Source: an uncultured Alistipes sp. (GTDB lineage: Bacteria; Bacteroidota; Bacteroidia; Bacteroidales; Rikenellaceae). From it: a stretch of 64,000 nucleotides of DNA. The stretch lies in contig UQKD01000017.1 in the NCBI GenBank assembly GCA_900541585.1, positions 1 through 64,000 on the forward strand, given 5' to 3'. The position numbers were made by a program, and so were the translations under genes. Positions 43,262 to 52,544 of the stretch are shown here, one piece after another; the stretch's first letter is position 1, and every line of letters begins with the position of its first letter. The notes under the pieces were generated by a model. The model had not been told where the DNA came from. It saw only the letters and a program-made list of their open reading frames with translations, and did no database searches.

Positions 43262-46200
43262 ATGAAAAAGACGCTGATTCTTTGCTCTCTGCTGTGCGTT
43301 TTCGCGCAGGGGCTTTTTGCACAGAAGGAATATAAGGCCTATATGGTCTCCAACGCGCATTTCGATTCGCAGTGGAACTGGGACGTGCAGACTTCGATCG
43401 AGGTTTACGTCCGCAATACGATGGTCCAGAACTTCTGGCTGCTGGAACGCTATCCCGACTACGTTTTCAACTTCGAGGGAGGCATCAAGTACAGTTGGAT
43501 GAAGGAGTATTATCCCGACCTGTACGGACAGGTGAAGGAGTGGATCCGCCGCGGCCGCTGGAACGTCTGCGGCAGCACGTGGGACGCCACCGACCCCAAC
43601 ATTCCCTCCCCGGAATCGTTTTTCCGCAACATTCTGCTGGGACAGCGGTTCTACCGCGAGGAGTTCGGCGTGCAGTCGAACGACATTTTCCTGCCCGACT
43701 GCTTCGGGTTCGGCTATACGCTGCCGACGATCGCCGCACATGCCGGGCTGATCGGGTTCTCGACCCAGAAGCTCCAGTGGCGCAAGCATCCCTTTTACGG
43801 GAAGGCGAAAGTGCCCTTCTCGATCGGACTCTGGCAGGGCATCGACGGGTCGCGCCTGATGGCGGCCCTGAATGCCAACGACTACAACACGCGCTGGGAC
43901 GGCCGCGACATGAGCCGCGACGAGGGGATCATCGCTTTGGCCAAGGGCGGCGTGAACAATACGGCCTACCGCTACTACGGCGTGGGCGACCGCGGCGGTT
44001 CGCCGACGATCCCGACACTGGTTTCCCTGGAGAAGGGCGTTCGCGGCGACGGTCCGCTGGAGATCGTCAGCGCCCGCGCTGGACAGATCTACGAAGATTA
44101 CTATCCCTTCGACAAGCATCCCGAACTGCCCGTCTACGACGGCGAACTGCTCATGGATGTCCATGCGACGGGCTGCTACACCTCCCAGGCGGCGATGAAA
44201 CGCTTCAACCGCCGCAACGAACAGCTTGCCGACGCCGCCGAGCGCGCCTCGGTCATGGCCGACTGGCTGGGCGCCGCGGCCTATCCGGCCGAAGAGCTGC
44301 GCACGGAGTGGCGCCGCTTCATCTGGCATCAGTTCCACGACGACCTCACGGGTACGAGTATTCCCCGCGCCTACACCTTTTCGTGGAACGACGAGCTGAT
44401 CGCGCAGGACAAGTTTGCCGCCCTCTCGGCCACGGCTTCGGGGGGTGTTTCCCGCGCGCTGGACACGCGGGTGAAGGGAACGCCTGTGGTCGTCTACAAT
44501 CCCGTCGCCGAAACCCGCCGGGAGATCGTCGAGGCGGAGATCGCCGCGGCTTCCGAACCGCGCGGCGTGTCGGCATGGTCGCCGCGCGGCGAACGGGTCC
44601 CGGTGCAGATTCTCGGCTATGAGGACGGCCGGGTGCGCGTCGCCTTCGCCGCCGAAGTCGGAGCGGTGGGGTATGCCGTCTACGACCTGCGCATGCAGGG
44701 ATCGACGTCCCGGTCGTCGCTGAAGGCGACGCCGAACAGCCTTGAAAATCGCGTTTACAAACTGACGCTCGACGCCAACGGCGACATCGCTTCCGTCGTC
44801 GACAAGCGTTCGGGCCGTGAACTGGTGCAGGAAGGCCGGGCTTTCCGCCTGGCGATGTTCACCGAGAACAAATCGACCGACTGGCCTGCCTGGGAGATCT
44901 GGAAGGAGACGATCGACCGCACGCCCGAGGCCGTTGCGGACGATGTCGAGATTTCGGTTGCGGAACGTGGCCCCGTGCGTGCCACGTTGCGCATCGGCCG
45001 CCGTCATGGGAAAAGTACGTTCGTACAGTATGTCAGCCTGACGGACGGCGCCGCCGACGACCGGATCGACATTCGCAACGAGGTGGATTGGCAGAGCGAA
45101 AACGCGCTGCTCAAGGCCGAGTTTCCGATGTCCGTGTCGAATCCCGAGGCGGCCTACGACCTCGGGCTGGGGTATATCCGCCGCGGCAACAATACGCAGA
45201 CGGCCTACGAAGTCTACGCCCAGCAGTGGGCCGACCTGACGGACCGGGACGGCACGTACGGCGTCGCCGTGATGAACGACTGCAAGTACGGCTGGGACAA
45301 GCCCGACGACCGCACGCTGCGCCTCACCCTGCTCCATACCCCCACGCCCGGCCGCCACTATAAATACCAGTCCCGCCAGGACATCGGCCGCCACGTGTTC
45401 ACCTATTCGATCGTCGGCCACGCGAAGGGTTTCACCGACGGGCGCGTCGCGTCGAAGGCCGAGTCGCTCAATCGGCCGATGGCGGCCTATGCGGCCTCTA
45501 AACATGCGGGGCGTCTGGGCCGGGCGTTCTCATTCCTGTCGGTTTCGACGCCGCAGCTGGCCGTGAAGGCTCTCAAGCAGGCCGAGGACGGCAGCGGGTA
45601 TGTCCTGCGCCTGAACGAGATGTCCGGCGAACCGCTGGAGCGGGGCGAAATCCGCTTCGCCGCGCCGATCGAGGCCGCTTACGTGCTCAACGGCGTCGAG
45701 GAGCGCCAGTCCGAAGCCCGGTTCGACGGCGACCGCCTGATCGTGTCGTGCGGCCGCTTCGCGCCTTCGACCTATCTGGTGAAATTACGCCCAAGCGACA
45801 TCCGGCTGGATGCGCCTTCGTCGCTTCCGGTCGAGCTGCCCTGCAACGATTACGCCTTCACGGCGGATGCCTTCAACCGCCAGGGAAACCTCGACGGCAA
45901 AGGAAATTCGTATGCCGCCGAACTGCTTCCGGAGCGGATCGTTTCCGAAGGCGTTGCATTCCGGGTGTCGGGCGACGTGGCACGCCGGAATGTCGTGAAA
46001 TGCGACGGGCAGCGCATCGCCCTGCCGCAGGGCGGCTATGACCGCGTTTACCTGCTTGCGGCCTCCCTCGACGGCGACCGGGACGCGGAGTTCACCGTCG
46101 ACGGCAAGCCTTTCCGCCGCACGGTCCCTTACTATTCGGGCTTTTTCGGCCAGTGGGGGCACGACGGTGAGCCGGGTTACGTGAAGGACGGCGACCTGGC

Positions 46201-46408
46201 CTATGTCGGTACGCACCGCCACAGCGCTGAACGCGGCAATGACCCCTATGTGTTTACCTACATGTATAAAATCTGCCTGCCGGTCGGGGCCGGAGCGAAA
46301 GAATTGGTGCTGCCCGAGGATCGGAACGTCGCCGTGTTCGCCGTCACCGTGTCGGACAACCCGAACGACTGTCTCTCGCCGTTGAACGAGATCCGGGCAT
46401 TGCCGTAG
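43262..46408 (+). CDS. GH38-family alpha-mannosidase
   Basis: A 1048-aa exported (signal MKKTLILCSLLCVFAQGLFA) zinc-dependent retaining alpha-mannosidase. The zinc site is in SNAHFDSQWNWDVQ (His33, Asp35), and the nucleophile is probably Asp146 in LPDCFGFGYTLP. The helical middle domain has FIWHQFHDDLTGTSIPRAYT with a His likely to bind zinc, and long beta-sandwich domains follow. The unusual NAHFDSQWNW in place of the common HTHWDREW suggests a distinct subgroup, whose substrate could be another alpha-glycoside. It is the last gene of the operon, before a strong terminator. Confidence 0.9.
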   Translation: MKKTLILCSLLCVFAQGLFAQKEYKAYMVSNAHFDSQWNWDVQTSIEVYVRNTMVQNFWLLERYPDYVFNFEGGIKYSWMKEYYPDLYGQVKEWIRRGRWNVCGSTWDATDPNIPSPESFFRNILLGQRFYREEFGVQSNDIFLPDCFGFGYTLPTIAAHAGLIGFSTQKLQWRKHPFYGKAKVPFSIGLWQGIDGSRLMAALNANDYNTRWDGRDMSRDEGIIALAKGGVNNTAYRYYGVGDRGGSPTIPTLVSLEKGVRGDGPLEIVSARAGQIYEDYYPFDKHPELPVYDGELLMDVHATGCYTSQAAMKRFNRRNEQLADAAERASVMADWLGAAAYPAEELRTEWRRFIWHQFHDDLTGTSIPRAYTFSWNDELIAQDKFAALSATASGGVSRALDTRVKGTPVVVYNPVAETRREIVEAEIAAASEPRGVSAWSPRGERVPVQILGYEDGRVRVAFAAEVGAVGYAVYDLRMQGSTSRSSLKATPNSLENRVYKLTLDANGDIASVVDKRSGRELVQEGRAFRLAMFTENKSTDWPAWEIWKETIDRTPEAVADDVEISVAERGPVRATLRIGRRHGKSTFVQYVSLTDGAADDRIDIRNEVDWQSENALLKAEFPMSVSNPEAAYDLGLGYIRRGNNTQTAYEVYAQQWADLTDRDGTYGVAVMNDCKYGWDKPDDRTLRLTLLHTPTPGRHYKYQSRQDIGRHVFTYSIVGHAKGFTDGRVASKAESLNRPMAAYAASKHAGRLGRAFSFLSVSTPQLAVKALKQAEDGSGYVLRLNEMSGEPLERGEIRFAAPIEAAYVLNGVEERQSEARFDGDRLIVSCGRFAPSTYLVKLRPSDIRLDAPSSLPVELPCNDYAFTADAFNRQGNLDGKGNSYAAELLPERIVSEGVAFRVSGDVARRNVVKCDGQRIALPQGGYDRVYLLAASLDGDRDAEFTVDGKPFRRTVPYYSGFFGQWGHDGEPGYVKDGDLAYVGTHRHSAERGNDPYVFTYMYKICLPVGAGAKELVLPEDRNVAVFAVTVSDNPNDCLSPLNEIRALP

Positions 46409-46419
46409 ATGCCGTATGA

Positions 46420-46453
46420 AGAGACCGGCTGATCGTCAGCCGGTCTCTTTTTT
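46420..46453 (+). terminator. Strong terminator of the isomerase-to-GH38 operon
   Basis: AGAGACCGGCTGA (46420-46432) pairs perfectly with TCAGCCGGTCTCT (46436-46448) around TCG and is followed by TTTTT. Confidence 0.93.
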
Positions 46454-46526
46454 CTGTTTCGGTCGGGAAAATTTACGCTGTTCCGACATTTTGAATTTTA
46501 CCGTTTCTTAATTGGATATTATGGTG

Positions 46527-46560
46527 TATATTTGATTTGTATTCAGCACAGCACAGCATA
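46527..46560 (+). promoter_or_regulatory. Promoter and operator of the second SusC/SusD operon
   Basis: TATATTTG (46527-46534) is a perfect -7 box, followed nine bases later by CAGCACAGCACAGCATA (46544-46560), identical over 17 bases to the site before the minus-strand GH172. The leader to the SusC start is about 130 bases. The site probably lets the GntR protein control glycan import together with breakdown. Confidence 0.75.
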
Positions 46561-46670
46561 GTAAAGCAATCAAAAAGAGGAAACCATGTAAAAAAGGCAT
46601 GCCTTGACATGCAGCCGAAATCGCAAAGTCCAATCCCTGTCCGAATTAAAAACCAACTTAAATCAAATGA

Positions 46671-49600
46671 ATGCTTATGAAAACCTGTTTTACTAAAATC
46701 TGTTTGTGGGGCGTGTTCCTGCTGGCGGCGATCTGTGTGCAGGCCGCACATGGACAAACCGCGGCCCCGCAGAACGGGAAAAGCGTGTCCGGTACGGTTG
46801 TCGATGAAAAGGGCAACCCCGTGATCGGAGCCTCCGTGATCGTAAAAGGCACTCAAAAGGGTGCGGTGACCGATGCCGACGGTCGGTATGTGCTTCTCGG
46901 CGTTGGCAGCGGCGACGCCCTCCAGTTTTCCTACCTGGGATATTATACCGTGACCGAGAAGGTCGGGACCCGGACCACCGTCGATGCGGTCCTTTCCGAG
47001 ATGTCCAACATGCTCAACGACGTGGTGGTCGTGGGTTACGGCGCGCAGAAACGCGCCTCGATCACCGGGGCCGTGGCATCGGTCGGCGACAGCGACCTCG
47101 ACCGCGTGCACAGCGCGACGACCAGCGCCATGCTCTCCGGCAAACTGCCGGGCCTTTCGTTCCGCCAGGCCGACGGACGTCCCGGATCCGGCGCGACGAT
47201 CCAGGTGCGCAATTTCGGGGCCGACCCGCTCTTCGTCATCGACGGCGTTCCGCAGGACAAGGGGGCCTTCGACCAACTGGCTCCGAACGATATCGAGTCC
47301 ATCTCGGTGCTGAAGGATGCCTCGGCGGCCATTTACGGTCTGCGGGCCGGTAACGGCGTCGTGCTGGTGACTACCAAGCGGGGCCAGGAAAACACTCCGG
47401 CGCGCATCAACGTCAATATGTATTACGGCTGGCAGAACTGGACACGTTTCCCGCGGGGCACGAACGCCTACGAATGGATGCTCGCCCAGACCGAGGGCCT
47501 CGTGAACCAGGGCCGGACCCCGACCGTTACGCCCGAGGAGCTTGAGAAGTGGCGCGTCGGCAAGGAGAAGGGTTATCAGAGTTTCGACTGGTACGACTAT
47601 ATCGTGCAGCGCAACGCGCCCCAGGCGTCGATCAATGCCAATATCTCCGGCGGCGGCAAGGAGACCAAATATTATGTCTCGGTGTCGCATTTGAGCCAGG
47701 ACGCCGCGTTTCGCGATTATAAATACCGGCGTTCGAACGTGCAGAGCAACTTCGAGACCAACATCGGCAAGCGGATGCGCGCCGGCGTCAACCTGAGCGG
47801 CCGTATCGACTCGAAGCGCAATCCCGCCGTTTCCGGTGCCGATCCCGACGACTACTGGCAGCCGCGCAACGCCCTGCTGAACCTGCTGCCCACCGAACGG
47901 CCCTACGCCAACGACAACCCGATGTACATCAGCGCGACGCAGGTCCCCGAGGCCAACTGGGCCGGCATCAACTACAGGAACTCGGGTTCTTATAAATACG
48001 ATCTGCGCGTGATGCAGGCCAATATGTTCGCCGAATACAAGTCCTACTATGTTCCGGGGCTGACCGGGCGCGTGACCTATTCGTACCAGATGGCCGACAA
48101 CACGATCGACAATTTCGAATACGCCTACGACGCCTATACCTACAACAGCGACAAGGACACCTACGAGAAGAAGGCCGTGAACGCCACCGCCAACCGTGAG
48201 CAGACCCACAAGAAGGTCTTCAACACGATGTTGCAGTTCATGATCAACTACAACCGCACGTTCGCCGAGAAGCACACCGTCAGCGCCGTGCTGGCCAACG
48301 AGCGCACGACCTACCGCACGACCAACGAACTGGTGAAGGCGTCGCCCAACAACAACGTCATTCCGATCATTCAGCTGAACGACATCAAGGGTTACACCGC
48401 CTCCGACAAGCCGCAGGCCCGCGTAGGTTATGTCGCCCGTGTGAATTACAATTACGACAACCGCTACTACATCGAGTTCTCGGGCCGTTACGACGCTTCG
48501 TGGAAATTCATCTCGACCAAACGCTGGAGTTTCTTCCCGTCGGTTTCCGGGGCCTGGCGCATCACCCAGGAGCCGTTCTTCAAGAACAACGTCAAGTCGG
48601 ACGTGTTGAGCGACCTGAAAATCCGCGCTTCGTACGGTGTCGTCGGCGACGATGCCGTGGGCGGCGACTACGACTACGTGGCCGGATACAACAACAACTC
48701 TTCGGTCAGCATCCTCGACGGGGAAGCCGTCGTGGGCATCCGTCCCCGCGGCGAACCCGTGACCAACGTGAGCTGGATGAAGAACCACTTCACCAACGTC
48801 GGACTCGACTTCGGGCTTTTCGGCGGCAAACTCTACGGCAGCTTCGACTACTTCTACCGCAAGCGTACCGGCCTGCTGGCTACGCGCAGCGATCTGGTGC
48901 TTCCTTCCGAGGTCGGTTATTCGCTGGCCAGCGAGAACCTGAACGCCGACGCGCACTACGGTTTCGAGTTCGCGATCAACTACCGCAACCGTTTCGGGGA
49001 GTTGGGCTTCCAGGTCGGCGCGAACATTTCGTATGCCCGCCGCAAGATGGTGTCGGTCTACAACGAACGTTTCGCCAACTCGCTCAAACGCTACCGCAAC
49101 GGGCAGGAAGGCCGCTACACCTACGTGAACTGGGGCTACAATACGATCGGCGTATTCCAGAACCAGGATCAGATCAACAACTGGCCGGTCAACATCGACG
49201 GCAAAGGCAACACCACGCTGCTGCCCGGCGACTTCATCGTCGAGGACGTCAACGGCGACGGCCGTATCGACTCGCAGGACGAACGCCCGATCGCCTACCA
49301 GGACAACTCCTCGGTGGCTCCGCAGCCGATCATCAACGGCGGTCTGACCCTGGGCTTCGACTGGAAGGGCATCGACCTGTCGGCCGACTTCTCGCTGGCC
49401 GGGGGCTACGCCTTCACGCCCAACTGGGAGACCCGCTGGCCGTTCCAGAACGGCCGCACGCTGGTTCGCGAGACGCAGTTCAAAAACCGCTGGCGTCACG
49501 AGGATCCGTTCGATCCCAACAGCGCCTGGATTCCCGGGGATGTTCCCGCCCTGCGTTTCACGGCCCGTGAATATGTCTCCTGGAACCGCAATCTCGATTA

Positions 49601-49838
49601 TTGGACGACCAACGTCGTGGCGTTCCGCCTCCGCTCGCTGGAAATCGGCTACACGCTGCCCAAGAAATGGCTCGCTGCGGCCCGCATTCAGAAGGTGCGC
49701 TTCTACGTGAACACCTACAACCTCTTTTCCATCGACAACGTGAAGAAGTACGGTGTCGATCCCGAGATCGCAGACCGCAACGGTATGCAGTATCCCCAGA
49801 ACCGGGTGATCAACATCGGTGCAAACCTGACGTTCTAA
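46671..49838 (+). CDS. SusC/RagA-family TonB-dependent transporter (no STN domain)
   Basis: A 1055-aa outer membrane importer (an alternative ATG lies two codons later at 46677). After the signal peptide comes a carboxypeptidase-regulatory-like domain (KSVSGTVVDEKGNPVIGASV), then the TonB box and plug (VVVGYGAQKRASITGAVASV, SISVLKDASAAIYGLRAGNG) and a barrel ending in NIGANLTF. Unlike the SusC at 16-20 kb it has no STN domain, which fits control by the cytoplasmic GntR regulator instead of sigma/anti-sigma. It is paired with the following SusD gene. Confidence 0.95.
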   Translation: MLMKTCFTKICLWGVFLLAAICVQAAHGQTAAPQNGKSVSGTVVDEKGNPVIGASVIVKGTQKGAVTDADGRYVLLGVGSGDALQFSYLGYYTVTEKVGTRTTVDAVLSEMSNMLNDVVVVGYGAQKRASITGAVASVGDSDLDRVHSATTSAMLSGKLPGLSFRQADGRPGSGATIQVRNFGADPLFVIDGVPQDKGAFDQLAPNDIESISVLKDASAAIYGLRAGNGVVLVTTKRGQENTPARINVNMYYGWQNWTRFPRGTNAYEWMLAQTEGLVNQGRTPTVTPEELEKWRVGKEKGYQSFDWYDYIVQRNAPQASINANISGGGKETKYYVSVSHLSQDAAFRDYKYRRSNVQSNFETNIGKRMRAGVNLSGRIDSKRNPAVSGADPDDYWQPRNALLNLLPTERPYANDNPMYISATQVPEANWAGINYRNSGSYKYDLRVMQANMFAEYKSYYVPGLTGRVTYSYQMADNTIDNFEYAYDAYTYNSDKDTYEKKAVNATANREQTHKKVFNTMLQFMINYNRTFAEKHTVSAVLANERTTYRTTNELVKASPNNNVIPIIQLNDIKGYTASDKPQARVGYVARVNYNYDNRYYIEFSGRYDASWKFISTKRWSFFPSVSGAWRITQEPFFKNNVKSDVLSDLKIRASYGVVGDDAVGGDYDYVAGYNNNSSVSILDGEAVVGIRPRGEPVTNVSWMKNHFTNVGLDFGLFGGKLYGSFDYFYRKRTGLLATRSDLVLPSEVGYSLASENLNADAHYGFEFAINYRNRFGELGFQVGANISYARRKMVSVYNERFANSLKRYRNGQEGRYTYVNWGYNTIGVFQNQDQINNWPVNIDGKGNTTLLPGDFIVEDVNGDGRIDSQDERPIAYQDNSSVAPQPIINGGLTLGFDWKGIDLSADFSLAGGYAFTPNWETRWPFQNGRTLVRETQFKNRWRHEDPFDPNSAWIPGDVPALRFTAREYVSWNRNLDYWTTNVVAFRLRSLEIGYTLPKKWLAAARIQKVRFYVNTYNLFSIDNVKKYGVDPEIADRNGMQYPQNRVINIGANLTF

Positions 49839-49856
49839 CTTTAAAACCGAATACTG

Positions 49857-51749
49857 ATGAAAAACTTCAATATATTCCTGTTGGCCGTCCTGCTGCTCTT
49901 TACGGGCTGCGACGGTGACGAAAATTTCCTGACGAAGTCGCCGACCGACATTTTCGTGGACGAGGACGTCTGGAAGAACGAGGCGCTGATCATGGGCCTG
50001 GTTTCCGACCTCTATTCCCGTTATGCGGATTACCAGACCATTGAAAAATGGTATTCGTTCTGCGACCTGGACGAAGGCTACTGTTCGAACGCCGTGGACC
50101 GCAAGCGCCATCAGAACGCTACGTGGGGCTATGGCGAGCAGGCCTCGTGGGACTACGGTTATGTCCGCCACATGAATCTTTTCCTGCAGAAATGCGCCCG
50201 GGCCGATGCTTCGGTCTTTGCCAAGAACAGCCGCGAGCGGCTCATGGGCGAGGTTCGTTTCCTGCGTGCGGCGTACTATTTCGCCATGGCCAAACGCATG
50301 GGCGGCGTGCCGCTGATCACCGAACCCATGCAATACGATTACAGCGGCGACGTGACCTATCTTTACCGTCCGCGCAATCCGGAATACGAGATTTACGATT
50401 TCGTGCTCAAGGAGTGCGAGGAGATCAAGACGCTGCTGCCCAACGACCCGTCGGTCAAGTCGCGCGCCACGAAGGCCGCGGCGCTGGCCATGCGTTCGCG
50501 CGCGGCCCTCTATGCCGGTTCGATCGCCCGTTACGGCGCGCTCCGTACGCCCGAGGTGACGCTTCCCGGCGGAGAGGTGGGCATTCCGGCCGAGAAGGCG
50601 GATTATTATTACGGCATCGCCCTCTCGTCGGCGCAGGAGATCATGACCGACAATCTCTACGACCTCTATAAGAAAAATCCCTCCGACCTTGCGGATAACT
50701 TCGCGTCGATGTTCCTCGACAAGACCGACGCCAACACGGAGGCCATCTTCGTCAAGGATTTCCTTTCGCCCAACAAGATCCACAACTATACGGTCTATAC
50801 CCTGCCGCAGTCGATGAGCGAATACCCGCGTTACAACGGTTCGCTGTGCGCCACGCTCAACCTCGTGCAGCTGTACGAACTGCTCGACGGCAACAAGATC
50901 GAACCGTTGAAGGTCGGCACGCCGGCCAGCCCGGTCTTCTACGACAAACCGGGCGACCTGTTCGCCGGGCGCGACGCGCGTCTGGCCGGGACGGTGATCC
51001 TGCCGGGAAGTTCGTTCCGGGGCAATCCCGTCGACATCTGGGCTGGTTACGTGACGCTCGACGGCAAGCTGACCACCGGCAACGCCCCCGGCGCCGAAGG
51101 CACCCTGCCCGGAACGACGGAGAAGGTGCAGGTCGTCGGCAAGGACGGCCCGTGCGAAGCCGCCGAGTTCAACACCCATACGGGTTTCTATGTCCGCAAG
51201 TACAACGACACCAAGGTCGGTTCGGGCGATGAGAAGACCGGCAGCGAGGTGTGGTTCATCCGCTACCGTTTCGGCGAGGTCCTGCTGAATGCTGCCGAGG
51301 CGGCTTTCGAATTGGACCAAAAGGATCTGGCCGCACAATACCTGACGCGCCTGCGCGAACGTGCGGGCTTCACCGAGGCGCTGACCGAGGCGGACATTAC
51401 GTTCGACCGCATCGTGCACGAGCGCAAGGTCGAACTGGCTTACGAGGGGCACGAACTCTGGGACATGAAGCGCTGGCGCCTGGCCCACCTCGTGTGGAAC
51501 GGTCAGAACATGAACGAGACGCCGGGCGACCCCGCCGCTGCGGACGCCGTCAACACGCAGTGCCTGGGCCTCTGGCCGCTGAAGGTGCATGCGCCCGGGA
51601 CGCCCGTCGACGGAAAGTGGACCTACATCGTCCGCAAACCCAGCCATGTGACTGCCGCGCACCAGTTCCGGATCGGCAATTACTATTCGGAGATCAACAC
51701 GACGATCCTGAGCAACAACCCGCAGATCGTCAAGCAGCCCAATCAGTAA
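49857..51749 (+). CDS. SusD/RagB-family nutrient-binding lipoprotein
   Basis: A 630-aa SusD-like protein with lipoprotein signal MKNFNIFLLAVLLLFTGC. Family features are the FLTKSPTDIFVDEDVWKNE opening, TPR-like helices (RERLMGEVRFLRAAYYFAMA) and the C-terminal IVHERKVELAYEGHELWDMK motif. It starts 18 bases after the SusC stop and binds the same oligosaccharide as its SusC partner. Confidence 0.95.
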   Translation: MKNFNIFLLAVLLLFTGCDGDENFLTKSPTDIFVDEDVWKNEALIMGLVSDLYSRYADYQTIEKWYSFCDLDEGYCSNAVDRKRHQNATWGYGEQASWDYGYVRHMNLFLQKCARADASVFAKNSRERLMGEVRFLRAAYYFAMAKRMGGVPLITEPMQYDYSGDVTYLYRPRNPEYEIYDFVLKECEEIKTLLPNDPSVKSRATKAAALAMRSRAALYAGSIARYGALRTPEVTLPGGEVGIPAEKADYYYGIALSSAQEIMTDNLYDLYKKNPSDLADNFASMFLDKTDANTEAIFVKDFLSPNKIHNYTVYTLPQSMSEYPRYNGSLCATLNLVQLYELLDGNKIEPLKVGTPASPVFYDKPGDLFAGRDARLAGTVILPGSSFRGNPVDIWAGYVTLDGKLTTGNAPGAEGTLPGTTEKVQVVGKDGPCEAAEFNTHTGFYVRKYNDTKVGSGDEKTGSEVWFIRYRFGEVLLNAAEAAFELDQKDLAAQYLTRLRERAGFTEALTEADITFDRIVHERKVELAYEGHELWDMKRWRLAHLVWNGQNMNETPGDPAAADAVNTQCLGLWPLKVHAPGTPVDGKWTYIVRKPSHVTAAHQFRIGNYYSEINTTILSNNPQIVKQPNQ

Positions 51750-51768
51750 CGAAAAACAGTTCCAGATC

Positions 51769-52479
51769 ATGAAAAAGATAGTATATTTTGCGATATGCGC
51801 ACTGGCGTTGTCGTTCGCCGCGTGCGAATACGACAACTACGACGAACCCGAATCGCGCTTCTCCGGCCGTATTCTCTACAACGGCGAACAGCTCGGCTTC
51901 GGCTACAACGAAGTCTACATCGAGTTGTGGGAGCAGGGCGACTGGCAGCTGAAGGAGGCCATCCGCGTGAACGTCAATATCGACGGAACCTTCTCGCAGG
52001 TGCTTTTCGACGGCGATTACAAGATGGTCATTCCCAAGTCGGCCCGCCCTTTCCTGGTCGAGCAGGACACCGTGCTGCTTAAAATCCGGGGCAACAAGCA
52101 GATGGACATCGAGGTGACGCCCTACTATACGATCGAAAACGTGAAGTATAAGTATAACGCCGAGACCGACAAGCTGGAGTGCACCTGTTCGATCCGTCAG
52201 GTCGTGACCGATCCCGCGGAGGCCAAGACGGTGAACATCATGCGCGAGTATGTCGGCAAGACGGCCTACCTCTACCAGGGTTCGCAGATCAACTGGCATA
52301 CGCTCAACACGCAGAACAATCCCGGAGGGAGTCTCGATAACGTCGTATTCTCGGGTCCTGCGGTCAACAGTTCGAAGCTGCCTTCGGCCCAGAACTACAT
52401 CTTCGGGCGGGTGGCTGTCCAGGTGAACGGCATCTCCCCGATGCTGATGACGCATCCCAAGAAGATTACTTTCAGGTAA
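51769..52479 (+). CDS. DUF3823-family surface lipoprotein
   Basis: A 236-aa lipoprotein (signal MKKIVYFAICALALSFAAC). Two beta-sandwich parts match the DUF3823 family that follows many SusCD pairs: FSGRILYNGEQLGFGYNEVY near the start, and a C-terminal portion ending in RVAVQVNGISPMLMTHPKKI. Such proteins are thought to be surface glycan-binding accessories. It starts 19 bases after susD. Confidence 0.85.
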   Translation: MKKIVYFAICALALSFAACEYDNYDEPESRFSGRILYNGEQLGFGYNEVYIELWEQGDWQLKEAIRVNVNIDGTFSQVLFDGDYKMVIPKSARPFLVEQDTVLLKIRGNKQMDIEVTPYYTIENVKYKYNAETDKLECTCSIRQVVTDPAEAKTVNIMREYVGKTAYLYQGSQINWHTLNTQNNPGGSLDNVVFSGPAVNSSKLPSAQNYIFGRVAVQVNGISPMLMTHPKKITFR

Positions 52480-52493
52480 CCGGCCGGATCGTA

Positions 52494-52530
52494 AGCCGGG
52501 GAGGGCGGACGAAATCCGCCTTCCCCGGCT
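52494..52530 (+). other. Long stem-loop between the DUF3823 and glycerophosphodiesterase genes
   Basis: A 16-base arm at 52494-52509 pairs with 52515-52530 around CGAAA, with one G-T pair. No T-run follows, so it is more likely an mRNA processing, stability or attenuation element than a full terminator. Confidence 0.6.
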
Positions 52531-52544
52531 ATCCGCAAATCGGG

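Noticed and set aside
46473..51836. A 1787-residue open frame on the minus strand opposite SusC and SusD
   Set aside because: It is antisense to two well-supported genes, has low-complexity His/Val/Gly/Arg-rich content and no family signature. Long antisense frames are expected in GC-rich DNA.
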